Assembly: GCA_014529385.2 (NCBI GenBank)
Contig: CM043959.1
Coordinates: forward strand, 88,271,529-88,335,528
DNA: 64,000 nt
Reading direction: 5' to 3'
From: Adiantum capillus-veneris
Taxonomy: Eukaryota > Streptophyta > Polypodiopsida > Polypodiales > Pteridaceae
This document shows, in pieces, positions 46,626 through 58,298 of this stretch (position 1 is the stretch's first letter; the number at the start of each line of letters is the position of its first letter). The notes beneath the pieces were generated by a model. That model did not search any database. It saw only the letters and a list, made by a program, of their open reading frames with translations, and was not told the DNA's origin. Made by a program: the position numbers and the translations under genes.

Positions 46626-48120
46626 GACTCGTCTCCTCCTCCCTAGCGCTAGCGAAGTCGCTTGTTGGGGTGGAGGGGGAGGGGGGCGGGGGGTACCTCT
46701 CAAAAAGGGGTCCCTCACGGGTGCGGGAACGGCCAATTTCGAGGCGCCTGCCATGTGACTACTGCCACACCACTACAATGCCGCGCGCCGGCTTTATTGC
46801 ACAACTACTGGCCGGCCAGGTACGTTGGACGCCATCGTCCTCAGACAAAAAAAACGCCCATTTCACCACGCGCAGCGCCAGGGGCGTCGCCCATCTACAT
46901 GCCATAGCCAGTCGTGCAGGGAGCTCCCTCTCCCTCTAGTACATGTCCATAAGGGGCCATGCCCCAGCCCTTATACCATGAGCCTCAGCCCAATGAAAAC
47001 ACATGCGGGTTTTTTCCAATGGCCACGTGGCGCCTTCTCAACATGCACCCCAAGGGTGGCCAAAAAAAGTTCATTAAACTGTTGAAACTCCATTTTTTCC
47101 CCATCTTTGGCATCTAGCTATTTAATACTCAGGTACCCGATCTACTTGCCGTAAAGCCAAGCCGGTAGAGTCGGCCCTTGACTTCAAACCTCCCATGCTT
47201 ACCGTACTTTGACTTTCCCACGCCCTCTTCCCAAGGCCGTCCAAACTGCCAAAATCAAACTGGTACCATGATGTTGGGAACGAACGCCGACTTCAATCTA
47301 CAATATCTCTCTGGTCCGGACTCCGATTAAGGTGCTGTCAGTCCCCGTTGACTCCACTTGATTCATACTACCGTCTAAGACCCTTTCAAGGCCCAAAAGA
47401 TGCCATATGGAACGATTCCCCATGCGGTCAACCCGATCCAAAACTGGCCCCCGGCAAAACTTCAATTGGCCATAACTTGCAATTTAGAGCTCCAATCCAG
47501 AGGTCCGATTAGCAATCCGAAAAGACGTGCATGCTCCATAATTCAAGGACTACGCTATCCACTGACACTTGCTCTGACCACCTGTCCCTAGATGCCTATT
47601 TGTCAAGTATCTACAAACCTTCTATCTTTAAACTGCAATATCTTGCACACCAGGGCTCCGTTTGACGAGCCATGTGGACCAGCTTGCACAACATCTCAAA
47701 CTCCACAACCTAGGGCACTGACTCGGCACTTTGGGCACCTTTGGTCCATTTTCGAGCCTTTTTGGCTTAAAAAGTTACATCAGGCATACACTTCCCCTAA
47801 TACCTGCTAGCCCAGGTCTTCCACATTGGCTTTTACACTTTGTCGTGCACCTGCTAGCACCCTTTGCTTGGCATAGATCACTTCCTTTCACAGAACAACT
47901 TTGGTTGCACCATCAATTCCCACCCCCTAGTTGAACATTTATGTTCAACCACACACAGGCTTATTGAACTAAAAAACTGCACACTCCAAACACACACTCT
48001 ATACACCATAAAACCATCTAGCATATGTACAAAAACTGGCACCTGCTACTCACCGCTTTTATTCATGTGGGTTGCCCAACCACGTGCTTTACGACATGAC
48101 CACCGTTTGGGTTAAACACC
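46351..48120. other. Non-coding stretch with a long TC microsatellite
   Basis: No recognisable gene. After a TC run at about 46530-46622, the sequence to 48120 has phrases such as GGCCACGTGGCGCC and CTTATACCATGAGCC that resemble LTR interiors (compare 55.3-55.5 kb), but no partner or ends were found. A short reverse-strand frame (48353-48140; MFDANGGAGMSFDD in one frame) has no recognised homolog. Confidence 0.5.
46530..46622. repeat. TC microsatellite
   Basis: About 46 uninterrupted CT dinucleotides. Open frames through it (poly Ser-Leu forward, Arg-Glu reverse) are artefacts of the repeat. Confidence 0.97.
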
Positions 48121-48882
48121 TTTCACTCGTCTTCTCCATCCACCTGTAACACCCTTGCATAGTGCCACACCAAGGCACATAACCAACCACACACAAAAAC
48201 TTCCAGCAGCAAATCTCTACCACTCCAAGCACCATTAAGAAACTGCTCCTTGTAACAAAGCATCTCTAAACACACGAAATAGAGCACCATCATGCTTGTC
48301 ATCAAAAGACATACCTGCACCACCATTCGCATCGAACATGCGTGACCCAACATGCCTTGTAAGGGATCCTATTTTTTAGGGATTAAGGCTAATGTTGTGC
48401 ACGGTTAAGGGAACAAGGGCATCCAAGAAGCTAGTTTTGAGTAGGCTTTTCTAGCCTTTTTTTTAGACACATGTAGGATGTGGACCTAGGAGGTCACTTT
48501 CTCTCTTTAGCTTTTTAAAAGTGAAGGGAAAGAGGTGTGGCCACATCAGCAAAAACGTGGGTCACTAACACTCAACATATTCTACTATCATACCAACATA
48601 CATACATATAAAAATCATTTTTTGACTTTTTTTAAGTTTACAAACACTAAAAGTCCACTTTTTTAAAAAAAATCCCTCCCCCCCCCCCCAAACAAAAAAA
48701 CCTTTGTTCTTTCCTCCTCCTCCCTCCTCTCTCCCTCTCCTCTCCCTCTTTGACCCCTTCTCTCCTCCTCCTCCCCTTTCTCTCCCTCTCCCTCTCCCCC
48801 CTGGCCCCTTCTCTGCTCCCATGTTCCTCCCTCGCCCTTCCCCATCTCTCTTTTCATCCTTTGCTTCCTCACGCAACACCTG

Positions 48883-49311
48883 CCATGGTGCTCACGGACA
48901 TCACAAGTCATATGTCTCCACCACCATGTACTCCGCACAACAAAAGCGTACATATTTGCTTGTCGGCGGCGTTTGCACCGAAGTCCGCACATGAGGGTGA
49001 GCAGAGGTCATCCCAGGCACATCGTACCATCGGTGAGACGAATGTTAATGGTTATTCAATATATTGGGAGGGGAGAAGTAGGCTTGTTAGGCTATCGCAA
49101 TTGGTTGTGTATGGGTGCAGGTGCATCTTTGCATTCATGGATGCACAAATGTCAAGTTGTTCATCTCAAAGCAGTGGCAGTACAAGAAAGTATTTCCTCT
49201 TCAAAGAGGGAGGCTGAAACTCTCTAACAACAATTGCAAGAAAAGGATGTGTACATTATGAAGCTTGCCAATACCATCACATATTTGAAAGAAACACCCC
49301 TTGGTGCAAGG
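48883..49311 (+). other. Possible first exon of an unidentified gene
   Basis: A pyrimidine-rich leader (48700-48870) precedes ATG at 48883 (MVLTDITSHMSPPPCTPHNK...). A second frame near 49140-49310 reads VAVQESISSSKREAETL, then QQLQEKDVYIMKLANTITYLKE, which has coiled-coil character. It ends at CAAG/GTAACAATAT (49311/49312), a good splice-donor context. TTTTGTAG near 49394 could be an acceptor, but no following exon with a recognisable domain was found. The two frames are not continuous. The coiled-coil tail is reminiscent of plant transposase carboxy ends, but I cannot name a family. Function unknown. Confidence 0.25.
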
Positions 49312-50867
49312 TAACAATATACTTCTTACTTTTGGTTGTGTTCTTCTTATCATAGACTTTGAAGTCTAAGGTGTTGCCTCTACTTGTTTTGTAGTGCTTG
49401 GCACAAAGGTTTCTTTTGTGCACAAATAGTGAAAGGCTGCAGGTTAGAGAGGTCAAGTGTCACCACTTTTTCTCTAAAACAGTATTCTTTGTTACATCTT
49501 GCAGGTAGGTGCTTCAAATCCATGCTTATTTGAGGTGGGTAATATCATCCTAATGTATATTTTAGGATTATTAGATGTAAATACTTGCAAATTTGTACAG
49601 CATATACTTAACAAGTGTCTTTATTATACAGCTTGCAAATGTTGAATTCATACATGTTTTTGTTTGAAGAACATGTCTCTAACACGTCATGATACAAGGT
49701 GACCTCTTACTATGCTAGTTGAGTGGCGTTGTTTGCAAGAATGGCTCAAGGAACTGGCATAACACGAAGCTTTATGATGGCACAAAGCTCTCCTCAAGCA
49801 ATGTGGCTCCCACTACACCGAAAATCATTATGCTAACATGGAGAGATCCTTAGTAGAACAATACAACAGTTTTTCATCAGCAACACACCCTTTCCTAACA
49901 TGAGGGCACCCCCACCAAAAATATTTTTATGTGATAGGTCACGCCATGAGCATACCATGTCATGGAATGGATGCAAGAACTATGACCGCACTACCCCTTG
50001 GAAGTTGTTCACGAATGTATGTTTATCAAAGTTAATGAGAAGAAATTTGGACTTTTTTGTTCGTTGATATGTAAGAGCAGTCTAGGTCTACAATATTTTA
50101 GATTGTTTGATAAGTTAAATAATATTTGTAGTCATTTAAAGTGTAAACTTGTTTTTGTTTGGTAAGATTGTACATGAGAAGACATGATAAAGTACAAGAG
50201 ATCTTGAAAGAATAAACCTCGATGCCACACCTCTACTTGAACCCTTTGATTTCTATCGTTGTGGGAAGTCCAAGGGAACCCTATTTTTAAATTTTTAGCA
50301 ATAATTTTTTTTGAAGGAAATTTTGGTTATTTTAAAGTTTGTACACAGTCTAGGAGTTCATTCTAATTGTTTTCCTTCAGTTTCAAATTTTGACCGAGGG
50401 CACTCCTTGGAAGCCACTTTTAAAGGTGTTAGGGTGAGATTTCGGGAAAGTTTTGTATGTAGGAAATACAGTCCTTAACACAATAAAAAACATTGGTTCT
50501 TTGAATATTTTCAGATTCCACGGTTTTAATGCTCATTGGAGCCCATAGATTAAGGAAAAAGTAAGAAATGTCTGGTCTGTTTTACATTATTTTTTTTTAA
50601 AAATGCCAAGTTCCATGTTGATTTTTGGAGAATCCGAGCAAAATATGTTTTTTTGCATCACAGCTTAAAAGTTCAACACTAACAAAAAAAAAAGTGGCCA
50701 CAAGGGGGTGCGAAAGGCCCATCCAGGACTTTTAAATGGACATTTCCCACGCCCTTGTGGCCACTCTTGCTGAGGGCCCTGGGGGCCTTTACATGGCAAA
50801 AATTTGCAAAATTATTGCGTATGAGCATGAGATAAGGATGTAAGTTAGATGTACAAAGAGCAAGAGC
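49312..50867. other. Unassigned non-coding sequence
   Basis: AT-rich, no recognisable coding frame, RNA gene or LTR. The only structure seen is the inverted repeat at 50693-50765. Confidence 0.5.
50693..50765. repeat. Strong inverted repeat (hairpin)
   Basis: Left arm 50693-50715 (AGTGGCCACAAGGG...) pairs with right arm 50743-50765 (...CCCTTGTGGCCACT) with about two mismatches in 23 positions, around a 27-base loop. AGTGGCCACAAGGG is itself rich in GTGGCCAC, a short palindrome. Confidence 0.85.
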
Positions 50868-50988
50868 TCCCTCCCTAGGGCCTTATAATGACAAATAAGG
50901 ACCCTTGCGAGTTCTATCTTGTGATCAATAAATAAAGAAATACAAAAAGGAGAGCCAGTCTTTGGGCCAATGCTTCTAGGTGCCGTGT

Positions 50989-51077
<89 letters not shown>

Positions 51078-51150
51078 TAAGTCCCGTGATTTTGAATTCT
51101 TTGTTCGTGTGTTGCTATTGATTTCTTGCTTGTAGTATCCAAGCCTATTA
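50868..51150 (+). repeat. Gypsy LTR piece (G2 family)
   Basis: TGATCAATAAATAAAGAAATAC, GGGCCAATGCTTCTAGG, the TC tract, TTCGTGTGTTGCTATTGAT and CCAAGCCTATTACA match the second half of the G2 LTR in order. It ends at 51150, where reverse copia sequence begins, so it looks like the 3' LTR remnant of an element that entered that copia. Confidence 0.7.
50992..51075. repeat. TC microsatellite expanded inside a gypsy LTR
   Basis: About 42 CT dinucleotides at the position where the G2 LTR (22323-22339), G3 5' LTR (52270-52292) and G3 3' LTR (54571-54590) have only short CT runs. Confidence 0.9.
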
Positions 51151-51670
51151 CACACTTCCTCAAATATATCATTATTCAAGAAAGCAATAAAAATGTCTGA
51201 TTGATGTGCATTCCATGAAACCAAGATACGCTTTGTTTGTGGATGATACAACCTATAACACTTGATTTCAGGACTGTAGCCAACAAAAATGCATTTGATA
51301 GCCTTATCCTCCAGATTTCAGTGTTGCTTTTGTGGTACCAAAGAATAAGCTAAGCAACCAAAGACCTCCATATGATCAATAGATGGCTTCTTATCATGCC
51401 ATGCTTCATAAGGAGTCTCAAACTCCAAGGTCTTGATAAAATACCAGTTAAGTACATAAGTAGCACACATGATAGCCTCAAGCCAAAACGAATGGACTCT
51501 TGACCATACATCGTGCCATCATTGTAAACGACCTATTTTTTTCTTTCAGGAAAACCATTTTGTTGAGGTATATATGGCATTGTACGTTGGTAGTTTATCC
51601 CACGACTAGGTGGAAAATGCATTAAACTCGTGAGACATATACTCCCCCCTCAATCTGAAAGAAGGGTGCT
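51151..51670 (-). mobile_element. Ty1/copia fragment C6, end of integrase
   Basis: Reverse-strand copia of the C3 family. Translation from right to left: CMSHEFNAFS-like start, FWLEAIMCATYVLNWY, PYEAWHDKKPSIDHMEVFGCLAYSLVPQ, KCIFVGYSPEIKCYRLYHPQTKR. It parallels C3 (FWLEDIMCAAYILNR, PYEAWHDRKPSIEHMRVFGCLAYALVPQ). It is split by gypsy G3 at 51670, and a short continuation (GTGCCCATAGTACATTT) follows at 54670-54740. Broken. Confidence 0.8.
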
Positions 51671-52363
51671 TGTCACAAAGTGTTGTTGACATGTCAAGCC
51701 ACTGAAGAATGGAGCCAACTTGCAAATCCTAGCCGAGGGACCTAAACCCTAGAAGAAGCAGAAGAAGTTGAAGTTCTCACCAACTTACAGATCCTCACCG
51801 AGTGGGTCTATTTTTTTAAAGAAGTTCTCGCCAACTTATGGGACCCCGTCAGATGGGGCTCAAGTAACTCAAAGAGAATAAATAAATCAGGACACACACA
51901 CATAGAAGGACTTACAAATTCAATTGATGATGTGGCAGCAGGCTGTAGGACACCTAGATTTTGTGTTGAGTGTGTTGTTGTGGTAGTTTGTACGGATTTT
52001 TGTGATTTACGTTGGCTGATTTTCAGCGCCAGCTTTTGGACCAGATGTTTTTGAGTTTGAAGGCTTTTCATGTAAACTGCTTTTCATAGGCTAAGGGACT
52101 TTAAATATGTGCAGAGGGCTCATTCTCTAGCACGCTTCAGTGAGAAGGTGCAGAGTGTGATTACCGACATTGTAATGAGTTCAAGTAATATAAAGAAATA
52201 CTGAAAGGGGGACCAAGGTTTGGGGCCAATGCTCTCTGGGGTGCAATTCCGCCACCTCGTGTTGCGTGTGCTCTTTCTCTCTCTCTCTCTTTCAATTTCA
52301 ATTGTTATTAAAGTGTTAAAAGTCTGTTCTTTTCCGTTGGCACGTGGTCCCTGTCTTGTGAGA
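51671..52363 (+). repeat. 5' LTR of G3
   Basis: 693 bp, starting TGTCACAAAGTGTTGTTGAC; shares TAATATAAAGAAATAC and a CT tract with the 3' copy. Confidence 0.8.
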
Positions 52364-53931
52364 GTGGTATCAGAGCTTCAGGCATGTGCTTTTTTGAAAG
52401 CATGCCGGTCCTACCAAAGAGCAGACAGAGCAAGATGGCACTTCCCAAAGTTCATTGGAAATTTTATTTGAAAGGATCTTCGTGTACGTACCCCAGACTT
52501 ATTAGCCAGTCCCACCCTTACTTCATCCCGCATCGGGCGCGCTCCCGTCTTCATCGCTCATGTCTTACAAGGCATAATCCATAAAGATCACTTGCAAGAG
52601 AAGGATCCAAGATTTGTTTTGAGCTGCTATTTTTCTTAGAGGCAATGCCATGCAGTGGTGGAACTCTATAGCTACGAAGCCACACACTCCAAGGACTTGG
52701 CAAGCTTTTAAGAAAAATTTTGCCCGAAGTTATATGGTTCTGACATCTTCCTTTATTGTGCAACTTCTGGCAGAGTGGGAAATGCTTGCCATGGAAACCC
52801 TAGCAGATTATAACTTGAAATTTTTGACATCTCTCTGTAGGTGTCTCTTTTCAAGATAATACCCTTGGAGGTCCAATGTGATTGCTATGTCTTGGGACTA
52901 CCATCACCGCCACAAGAACATTTTTTGTCCAACAGCTTATGGACCATGGTACGGTCGGCTACAACCTTATGGAAGGAACCTTACCCTAATTTTTGGTGCA
53001 GGTTTTAGATGGAAAGTCAGTTGACTTTTCGAGCTTGACTGATGTCGAGATTGCTTTTGAAGTTTGAGTTCTATTTGGAACTTGTTTGGTGATCATGTTT
53101 GGAATTTTTTTGAAATGGATGGTATCTGTTTCAAATCTGTCTTGGTGCCAATTTGAATTGTTTGACTCTGGTTTTAAATACTGGTTGCAATGATTGGTGA
53201 TTTTACTCTCGGGTGGAATATTGAGAAATGATGTTTGAGAATGCTTGTACATACTCATGGCTCGGACCCTTATGATTATTTGCGAGGTGAGTATTAAATG
53301 CTTGAAAAAAATATTGTTGTTGTTACTCCCAGCCCGAACCTGGATGGTTATAATGGAGGAGTATTAAGAAGTCTGAGCAGTGGTTACTCTCAGCACCTCC
53401 AAACGATGGAGCCTACGATTGGGGGGGCATTTGGTTGTAAAAGGGCTCTATATCTCTCGGACCGGACCTTTTTAGGTTATGCGGGAGGAGTGATGAGGGA
53501 TTTGTTGAATATCTCCCAGCCCGGACCTTGTTAGGTTATGCGGGACGAGTGTTCATCGACGATTTTATGTTTCTATGTAACATGCATATGTGAGCATTTG
53601 TGTTGCATTAAGAATGTGCCAACCACTGAATATTCCTAATTGGATGAGATTATCAGGGTATGTGATTTTAGTGTATCAAGACACCCATGGAAGATCAGTG
53701 CAGTCAAGGTGTGATGGCTAATTTTACTACGCCGGAATATCAAGAATTCTGATATGGACGAGAAGACAACTTCTTGATCAAAAGAGCCGAAAGGAGAAGC
53801 GAACTCCTTAACAAAAAAAAAAAAAAGCAAACTTATTGTCCCTATGTCCCTCGGATATTTTTTAGCTAGCTTGAGTTGTTTTGCAGATATGCTGTAATCA
53901 CGGACGATTACTTTCTGTCAAGAAGGAGAGA

Positions 53932-54669
53932 TGTCACAAACTGCTAACGTGTCAAGCCACTAAAAAAAGGAGCCAACTTGTAGATCCCGAAAAGGGTCCC
54001 AACCCTAGAAGCAACAGAAGAAGTTGAAGTTCTTACCAATTTACAGATCCTCGCCAAGTGGGTCTATTGTTTAAAGAAGTTCTCGCCAACTTATGGGACC
54101 CTGTCCGATGGGGCCCAAGTGACCTAAAGAGAATAAATAAATCAGGACACACACACATACAGAAGGACTTACAAATTCAACTGATGACATGGCAACATCC
54201 TATACGTACACTCAAATTTTGCGTTGACTTTGCTGACATGGCAGCCTATACGGATTTTGGCGTTTCACGCTGACTCTATTGAGGTGGAAGCCTGTACGGA
54301 TTTTTGTGATTTACACTGGTTGATTTTTGGTGCCGGCTTTTGGACCAGATGCTTTTCAGTTTGAAGTCTTTTCATGTAAACTACTTTTCATAGGCCAAGG
54401 GCCTTTAAATATGTGCAGAGGGCTCATCTCTGGCACGCTTCAATGAGAAGGTGCAGGGCGCAAGTGCCAGCATTGCACTGAGTTCAAGTAATATAAAGAA
54501 ATACCGAAAGGGTCGCCAACGTTTGGGGCCAATACTCTTGGGTGAAATTCCATCACTCCAGCCGCATGTGCTCTCTCTCTCTCTCTCTTTTAGTTTCAAT
54601 TGTTATTAAAGTGCTAAAAGTTTTTTCAATTTTTCTTTTCCGTTGGCACGTGGTCCCCTTCTTGTGACA
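53932..54669 (+). repeat. 3' LTR of G3
   Basis: 738 bp, starting TGTCACAAACTGCTAACG and ending CTTCTTGTGACA. It has an additional GACGGATTTTGGCGTTTC-like segment relative to the 5' copy. Confidence 0.8.
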
Positions 54670-54740
54670 GTGCCCATAGTACATTTAGAGGCATTTTCAG
54701 CCATAACCAAAAAATTTCTGAAGCACGTTGTTAGCGTGCA
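54670..54740 (-). mobile_element. Continuation of copia fragment C6
   Basis: GTGCCCATAGTACATTTAGAGG and CAGCCATAACC match C3 at 33698-33745 (GTGCCCATAGTACATTTCGAG, CAACCATAGCC), the piece displaced by the insertion of G3. Confidence 0.7.
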
Positions 54741-54759
54741 AACAACAAGGAAAACGAGT

Positions 54760-54960
54760 GCCTCTATAGCATTGCATGAGCCACAATGTCCGAAGGAAGA
54801 ACTATTGCACCGTTGAAATCACCTATGATAAGCACCCGTAAAGTTTTATGAAGAACCCTTCTAGCATGAAGCACACTTGGAATTAGGAGAAACCAAGGAC
54901 ATAAAGATGTAGCTCATCTTTATGAGTAGATGTATGTAGAGCATCCATAGGCTAAAAACA
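54760..54960 (-). pseudogene. LINE endonuclease scrap
   Basis: Reverse frame gives VLHKTLRVLIIGDFNGAIVLPSD and HAML, resembling LINE B KDFNNAPNLAD and SHML at the same spacing; GDFN is the conserved LINE endonuclease motif. Only about 60 codons and at least one stop. Confidence 0.5.
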
Positions 54961-54969
54961 AATAAAAGA

Positions 54970-55971
54970 TGAGAGAGTTATGGCCACTCAAAGTTGGGGG
55001 TGTACTCTCTCTTACTAAAAAATGAGCTCTCTAGAAAGTTTGCAGGTGTTGTAGAGAATTGCAGCTATGAAATGGGGCCCTTTTGATCTTTTATTTCAAG
55101 ATATTTCTTCTCTCTCCTCAAACGACAAGGTTCTCTTGCAAGGCTCCATTTAATTGGTCCATTTTTTGCCTCATTTGGGTAGGAAATGGGCCAGCGGATG
55201 ACTTTTGGGCCAAGGGAAGGGGTGGGGCTAGTGTCCAGGGGACCAAAATGATGGCAAGATGCTTGGGAAACTGAGTGGGAACTCAAAATGGTGCCCCTTC
55301 TTCCCCAAGAGTCCACGAGCCCCCATAGCCAAGCTCCTCTCTCCTTTGATACACCCCAAATGGGCACCCATTCCCCCTCTTATACCCCTTGCTTTGAGCC
55401 CAAGATTCCCTATGTGGGATTATCTCATTGCCACATGGCACATCATTCCTCCCACAGTTCTCCAAATCCCTTCTCTCCCCATAGGACATTTGCAGCTTGA
55501 CCCCTTCTCAGGACCAATTTCCTAGGAGCATAATGCACCGCTCCGGGCACCAAATGCGGCGCCGTAAAGCACGGCTCGGAGCCCGTTTCTTCGGCTAGCT
55601 CTAGAAAATTAAAATCTCAACATTTCTAATTTTAAATCATCAGGTTTGCCCAATTTCCTTTGTTGCATGCATCTGCAACAACTTTCTAAGTCGAGACCGC
55701 CCACTTCGGAAGCACATATCTCATGATGTACAAGTCCGATTTACGAGCTATAAAGCACAACTGAAAATACATATTGAAAACCATGTTTTGGGGACTCAAA
55801 CAACCTAAAACACTAGTACACAAGCCCGACAAAACCAAACCTTTGTACATGAATTTTTACATGGTCACTCCCAAGACTCAAAGCACTATGTACACATATA
55901 TACATGAGGCTAGTTAGCAAGATTTTTGGCATGATCTACTAGCTTTATGCTCATCCAAAAAATGCATGACA
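54970..55971 (-). repeat. Putative 3' LTR of Tat-lineage gypsy G4
   Basis: Lies immediately downstream (in the reverse sense) of the G4 coding end. In sense it would start TGTCATGCATTTTTTGG at 55971 after AGTGGAGGTTGGCAAGC, and end ...CTCTCTCA at 54970 against LINE scrap. The partner LTR is outside the window, so ends and target duplication cannot be tested. Confidence 0.4.
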
Positions 55972-58108
55972 TAGCTTGCCAACCTCCACTAGCCTTCTTA
56001 ATCATTCATGACAAGCAGAGGTTTCTAGAGTGAACAATTGTTGTAGCTCATTCCCAGAAACCTCATTCATATCCTCGAATATTTTTGCATTTTCTTCTTC
56101 CATTGATAGCATCTCATCTGTCACAATTGTCATCAAATGTGCTAGATATTTCTTTAGTCTATGGCCATTAACACGGTATTCATGTTGTGCACCACCCAAA
56201 TATGCCAACTTATATGTCCCATTGTCAAACTTGTTCATAACAGTAAAAGGACCTTCCCACTTAATTTGAAACTTTTTTTGAAAGGTATTGTCCAACTTAC
56301 TATTGTATCACAACACAAGATCACCCTTTTCAATTCCCTTATCCTTCACACATTCATTAGCCTTTATCTGAGCTTTCTTTGACACTTCCTCATAGTAGCT
56401 TAAAGCCAAAACTCTGTCCAATTGCAAACATTGTAAATCCAATAACCTTTTCTGCCAAGTATCTCTTTGCTCTTTATCTCCCAATGACAACAATTTAAGT
56501 GCAGGAATCTCCACTTCAATTGGCAATAATGCTTCCTTGCCATAAACCAAGTGGTAATGAAAAAACCCTGTGCTCATTTTGATAGCAGTTCTATAGGCCC
56601 ATAATGCACAAGGCAACTCTGAATCCCAAGTTTTCCCATGGGTCTGGATCATCTTTGTCAAGATTCTCACCAACTCTCCATTGAACCTTTCATTGAGACC
56701 ATTGCATTGTGGATAATAAGGAGGACTATATTGGTGCTGTATATTGAGCTTTTTGCATAGGAAATCAAACAGCTCTCCTCTAAATCCTTGTCCTCTATCA
56801 GAAAGCAATTCTAGTGGCACACCAAATTTGTAGCATATATGTTCATAGACAAACTTCCCCATTTCCTTACTCGTAATCTATTTGACAGCTTTAGCTTCTG
56901 CCCAACGGGACAAATAATCCACTGGTGTCAAGATGTAAGCATTCCTTGTACTAGTCATGGGTAAGGTCCAGTAGCATCAAGACCCCATTTTTCAAACACA
57001 TCAAAAGCTAGAATTGTCTTGTGTAATTCAGGCTTCAAAATTCTCTTCCCCATTTTTTGACAAGATAAACAAGACTTTCACCAATGGTTAACATCCCGCT
57101 AAATACTTGGCCACACATAGCCTTCTTGCAAAATCTTATGCAACATGATCTTCATGGCAAAATGGCCTCCACAAGATCCCTCATGCTTTGCTTCCAGAAT
57201 CTTGTAGATTTTCTCTTTCTAGGGCACATGGCACAATACTAAATCACTTCCTTTCATGTAAAGCACATTATCAAACATTTTGTACTTTCTAGCTTTTTGT
57301 ATAAAAGCATACTTTTTGGATGATGGTAGACCCTCAAGTAAAACATTTGTCAATAGAAAATCCACCTCCTATGATAACACTTCCCTTCCATCATATAAAG
57401 GGGCATTAGCTTTCAACACACACACACACACACACACACAAGTGACCATTTCTTGGGCAACATAATGAGCTTCCTCATTTTGAGACCTTTTGATATGCTG
57501 CAAACTCCATGCCTCAAACTTTTTGAGTAACAATTTCACCTTGAACATAAATTTTTGAGTTTAGGATTCTTATTCTTCCATACTCCCAATACTTGCTTCA
57601 CAACCAACAAGGCATCGCCTTTGATTTGTAGGCACCTAATTCCCAACTATAAACATATGTGCAAGCCACCTTCAAGAGCCATGTACTCTGCTTCATTGTT
57701 ACTTTTTGTGTCCAGTTTCAGCCCTTGTTTTCTTACAAGTTTTCTTTGTGCATCATAAATGACAATTCCTCCCGAAGAAGCATCATAAATTCTTTGATAA
57801 GAGCCATCAAAATATAATAGTGAAGCATTGGATATGGCAAGAGTTTCGACCTACTTTCTTTGCACTACCTCTTCATTAACTAAAACAGGAGTCTCTTTAT
57901 AAGTGAGTAAATCTGCCAGGGTAGCCCAAGTACTTTTTTCCACCAAAAAAGTGAACTGAAACTCTTGAAGTTCAATAACCCATTCATCACTATTTTTTAT
58001 ATATTATAGTTATTATAAACAGTTGAGGAAGCAATGAATAAACTAGTGAGAAAAGTGAATGACTTTTGCAACAAGTAATGTCTGAATCGTCTACAAGCAT
58101 AAACCATG
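55972..58108 (-). mobile_element. Ty3/gypsy G4 (Tat-like), integrase and second RNase H
   Basis: Reverse-strand gypsy fossil, interrupted at 58109 by copia C5 and continuing at 63656. Sense order here: an extra RNase H domain about 57790-57560 (YFDGSYQRIYDASSGGIVIYD, LDTKSNNEAEYMALEGG, LQIKGDALLVVKQV), integrase zinc-binding remains, integrase core about 56862-56308 (CYKFGVPLELLSDRGQGFRG, YSPPYYPQCNGLNERFNGE) and its carboxy part about 56295-56002 (KKFQIKWEGPFTVMNKFDNGTYKLAYLGG). A second RNase H between the RT-linked RNase H and integrase is the mark of the plant Tat/Ogre lineage. A CA microsatellite lies at 57417-57440. Broken at several points. Confidence 0.85.
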
Positions 58109-58298
58109 TTGGGGTATAAAGCCCAATGTGGTCGCCCAGGTAAGTGGGCGGGCCGCCAGGTATGTACACATATTCTTTTGTAAAAACCTAATAAGAACTC
58201 ACTATGCTCTACACATTACATTAGAGCGAGTTCACCATATCGTCGTGCTCTTCTTCTCGCACTCTCTCTCGCGTCGCACTTCCGCTCGTACTCCTTAA
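58109..58298 (+). repeat. 5' LTR of copia C5
   Basis: About 190 bp, TATAAAGCCC near its start and CTCTCTCTCGCGTCGCAC near its end; target duplication AACCA precedes. Confidence 0.92.

Larger units (their letters stand above)
51671..54669 (+). mobile_element. Gypsy-type element G3 without recognisable pol
   Basis: Forward LTR element inside copia C6. 5' LTR 51671-52363 and 3' LTR 53932-54669 begin TGTCACAAA and end CTTGTGA(G/C)A. The target duplication is GTGCT at 51666-51670 and GTGCC at 54670-54674 (one mismatch). TGGTATCAGAGC (52365-52376) follows the 5' LTR; AGAAGGAGAGA precedes the 3' LTR. The interior, about 1.57 kb, has a gag-like part (about 52590-52860; MQWWNSIATKPHTPRTWQAF) and then non-coding sequence with repeated GGACC...GGTTATGCGGGAGGAGTG motifs (53335-53550); no protease, RT or integrase was seen. 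It may have depended on relatives for movement. Broken; the LTRs are clearly diverged, so it is not recent. Confidence 0.8.

Noticed and set aside
46472-46939. Long open frames through the TC tract (poly Ser-Leu; Arg-Glu on the other strand); similar ones near 50976-51251
   Set aside because: Reading frames over dinucleotide repeats stay open automatically; no domain or codon bias supports them.
46351-48120. Solo LTR of a Tat-like element
   Set aside because: Some phrases resemble the putative G4 LTR, but no TG...CA ends, partner or target duplication could be found.
48565-48992. Gly/Glu/Arg-rich reverse-strand open frames
   Set aside because: Low-complexity products of the pyrimidine-rich tract at 48.66-48.84 kb; no recognisable protein.
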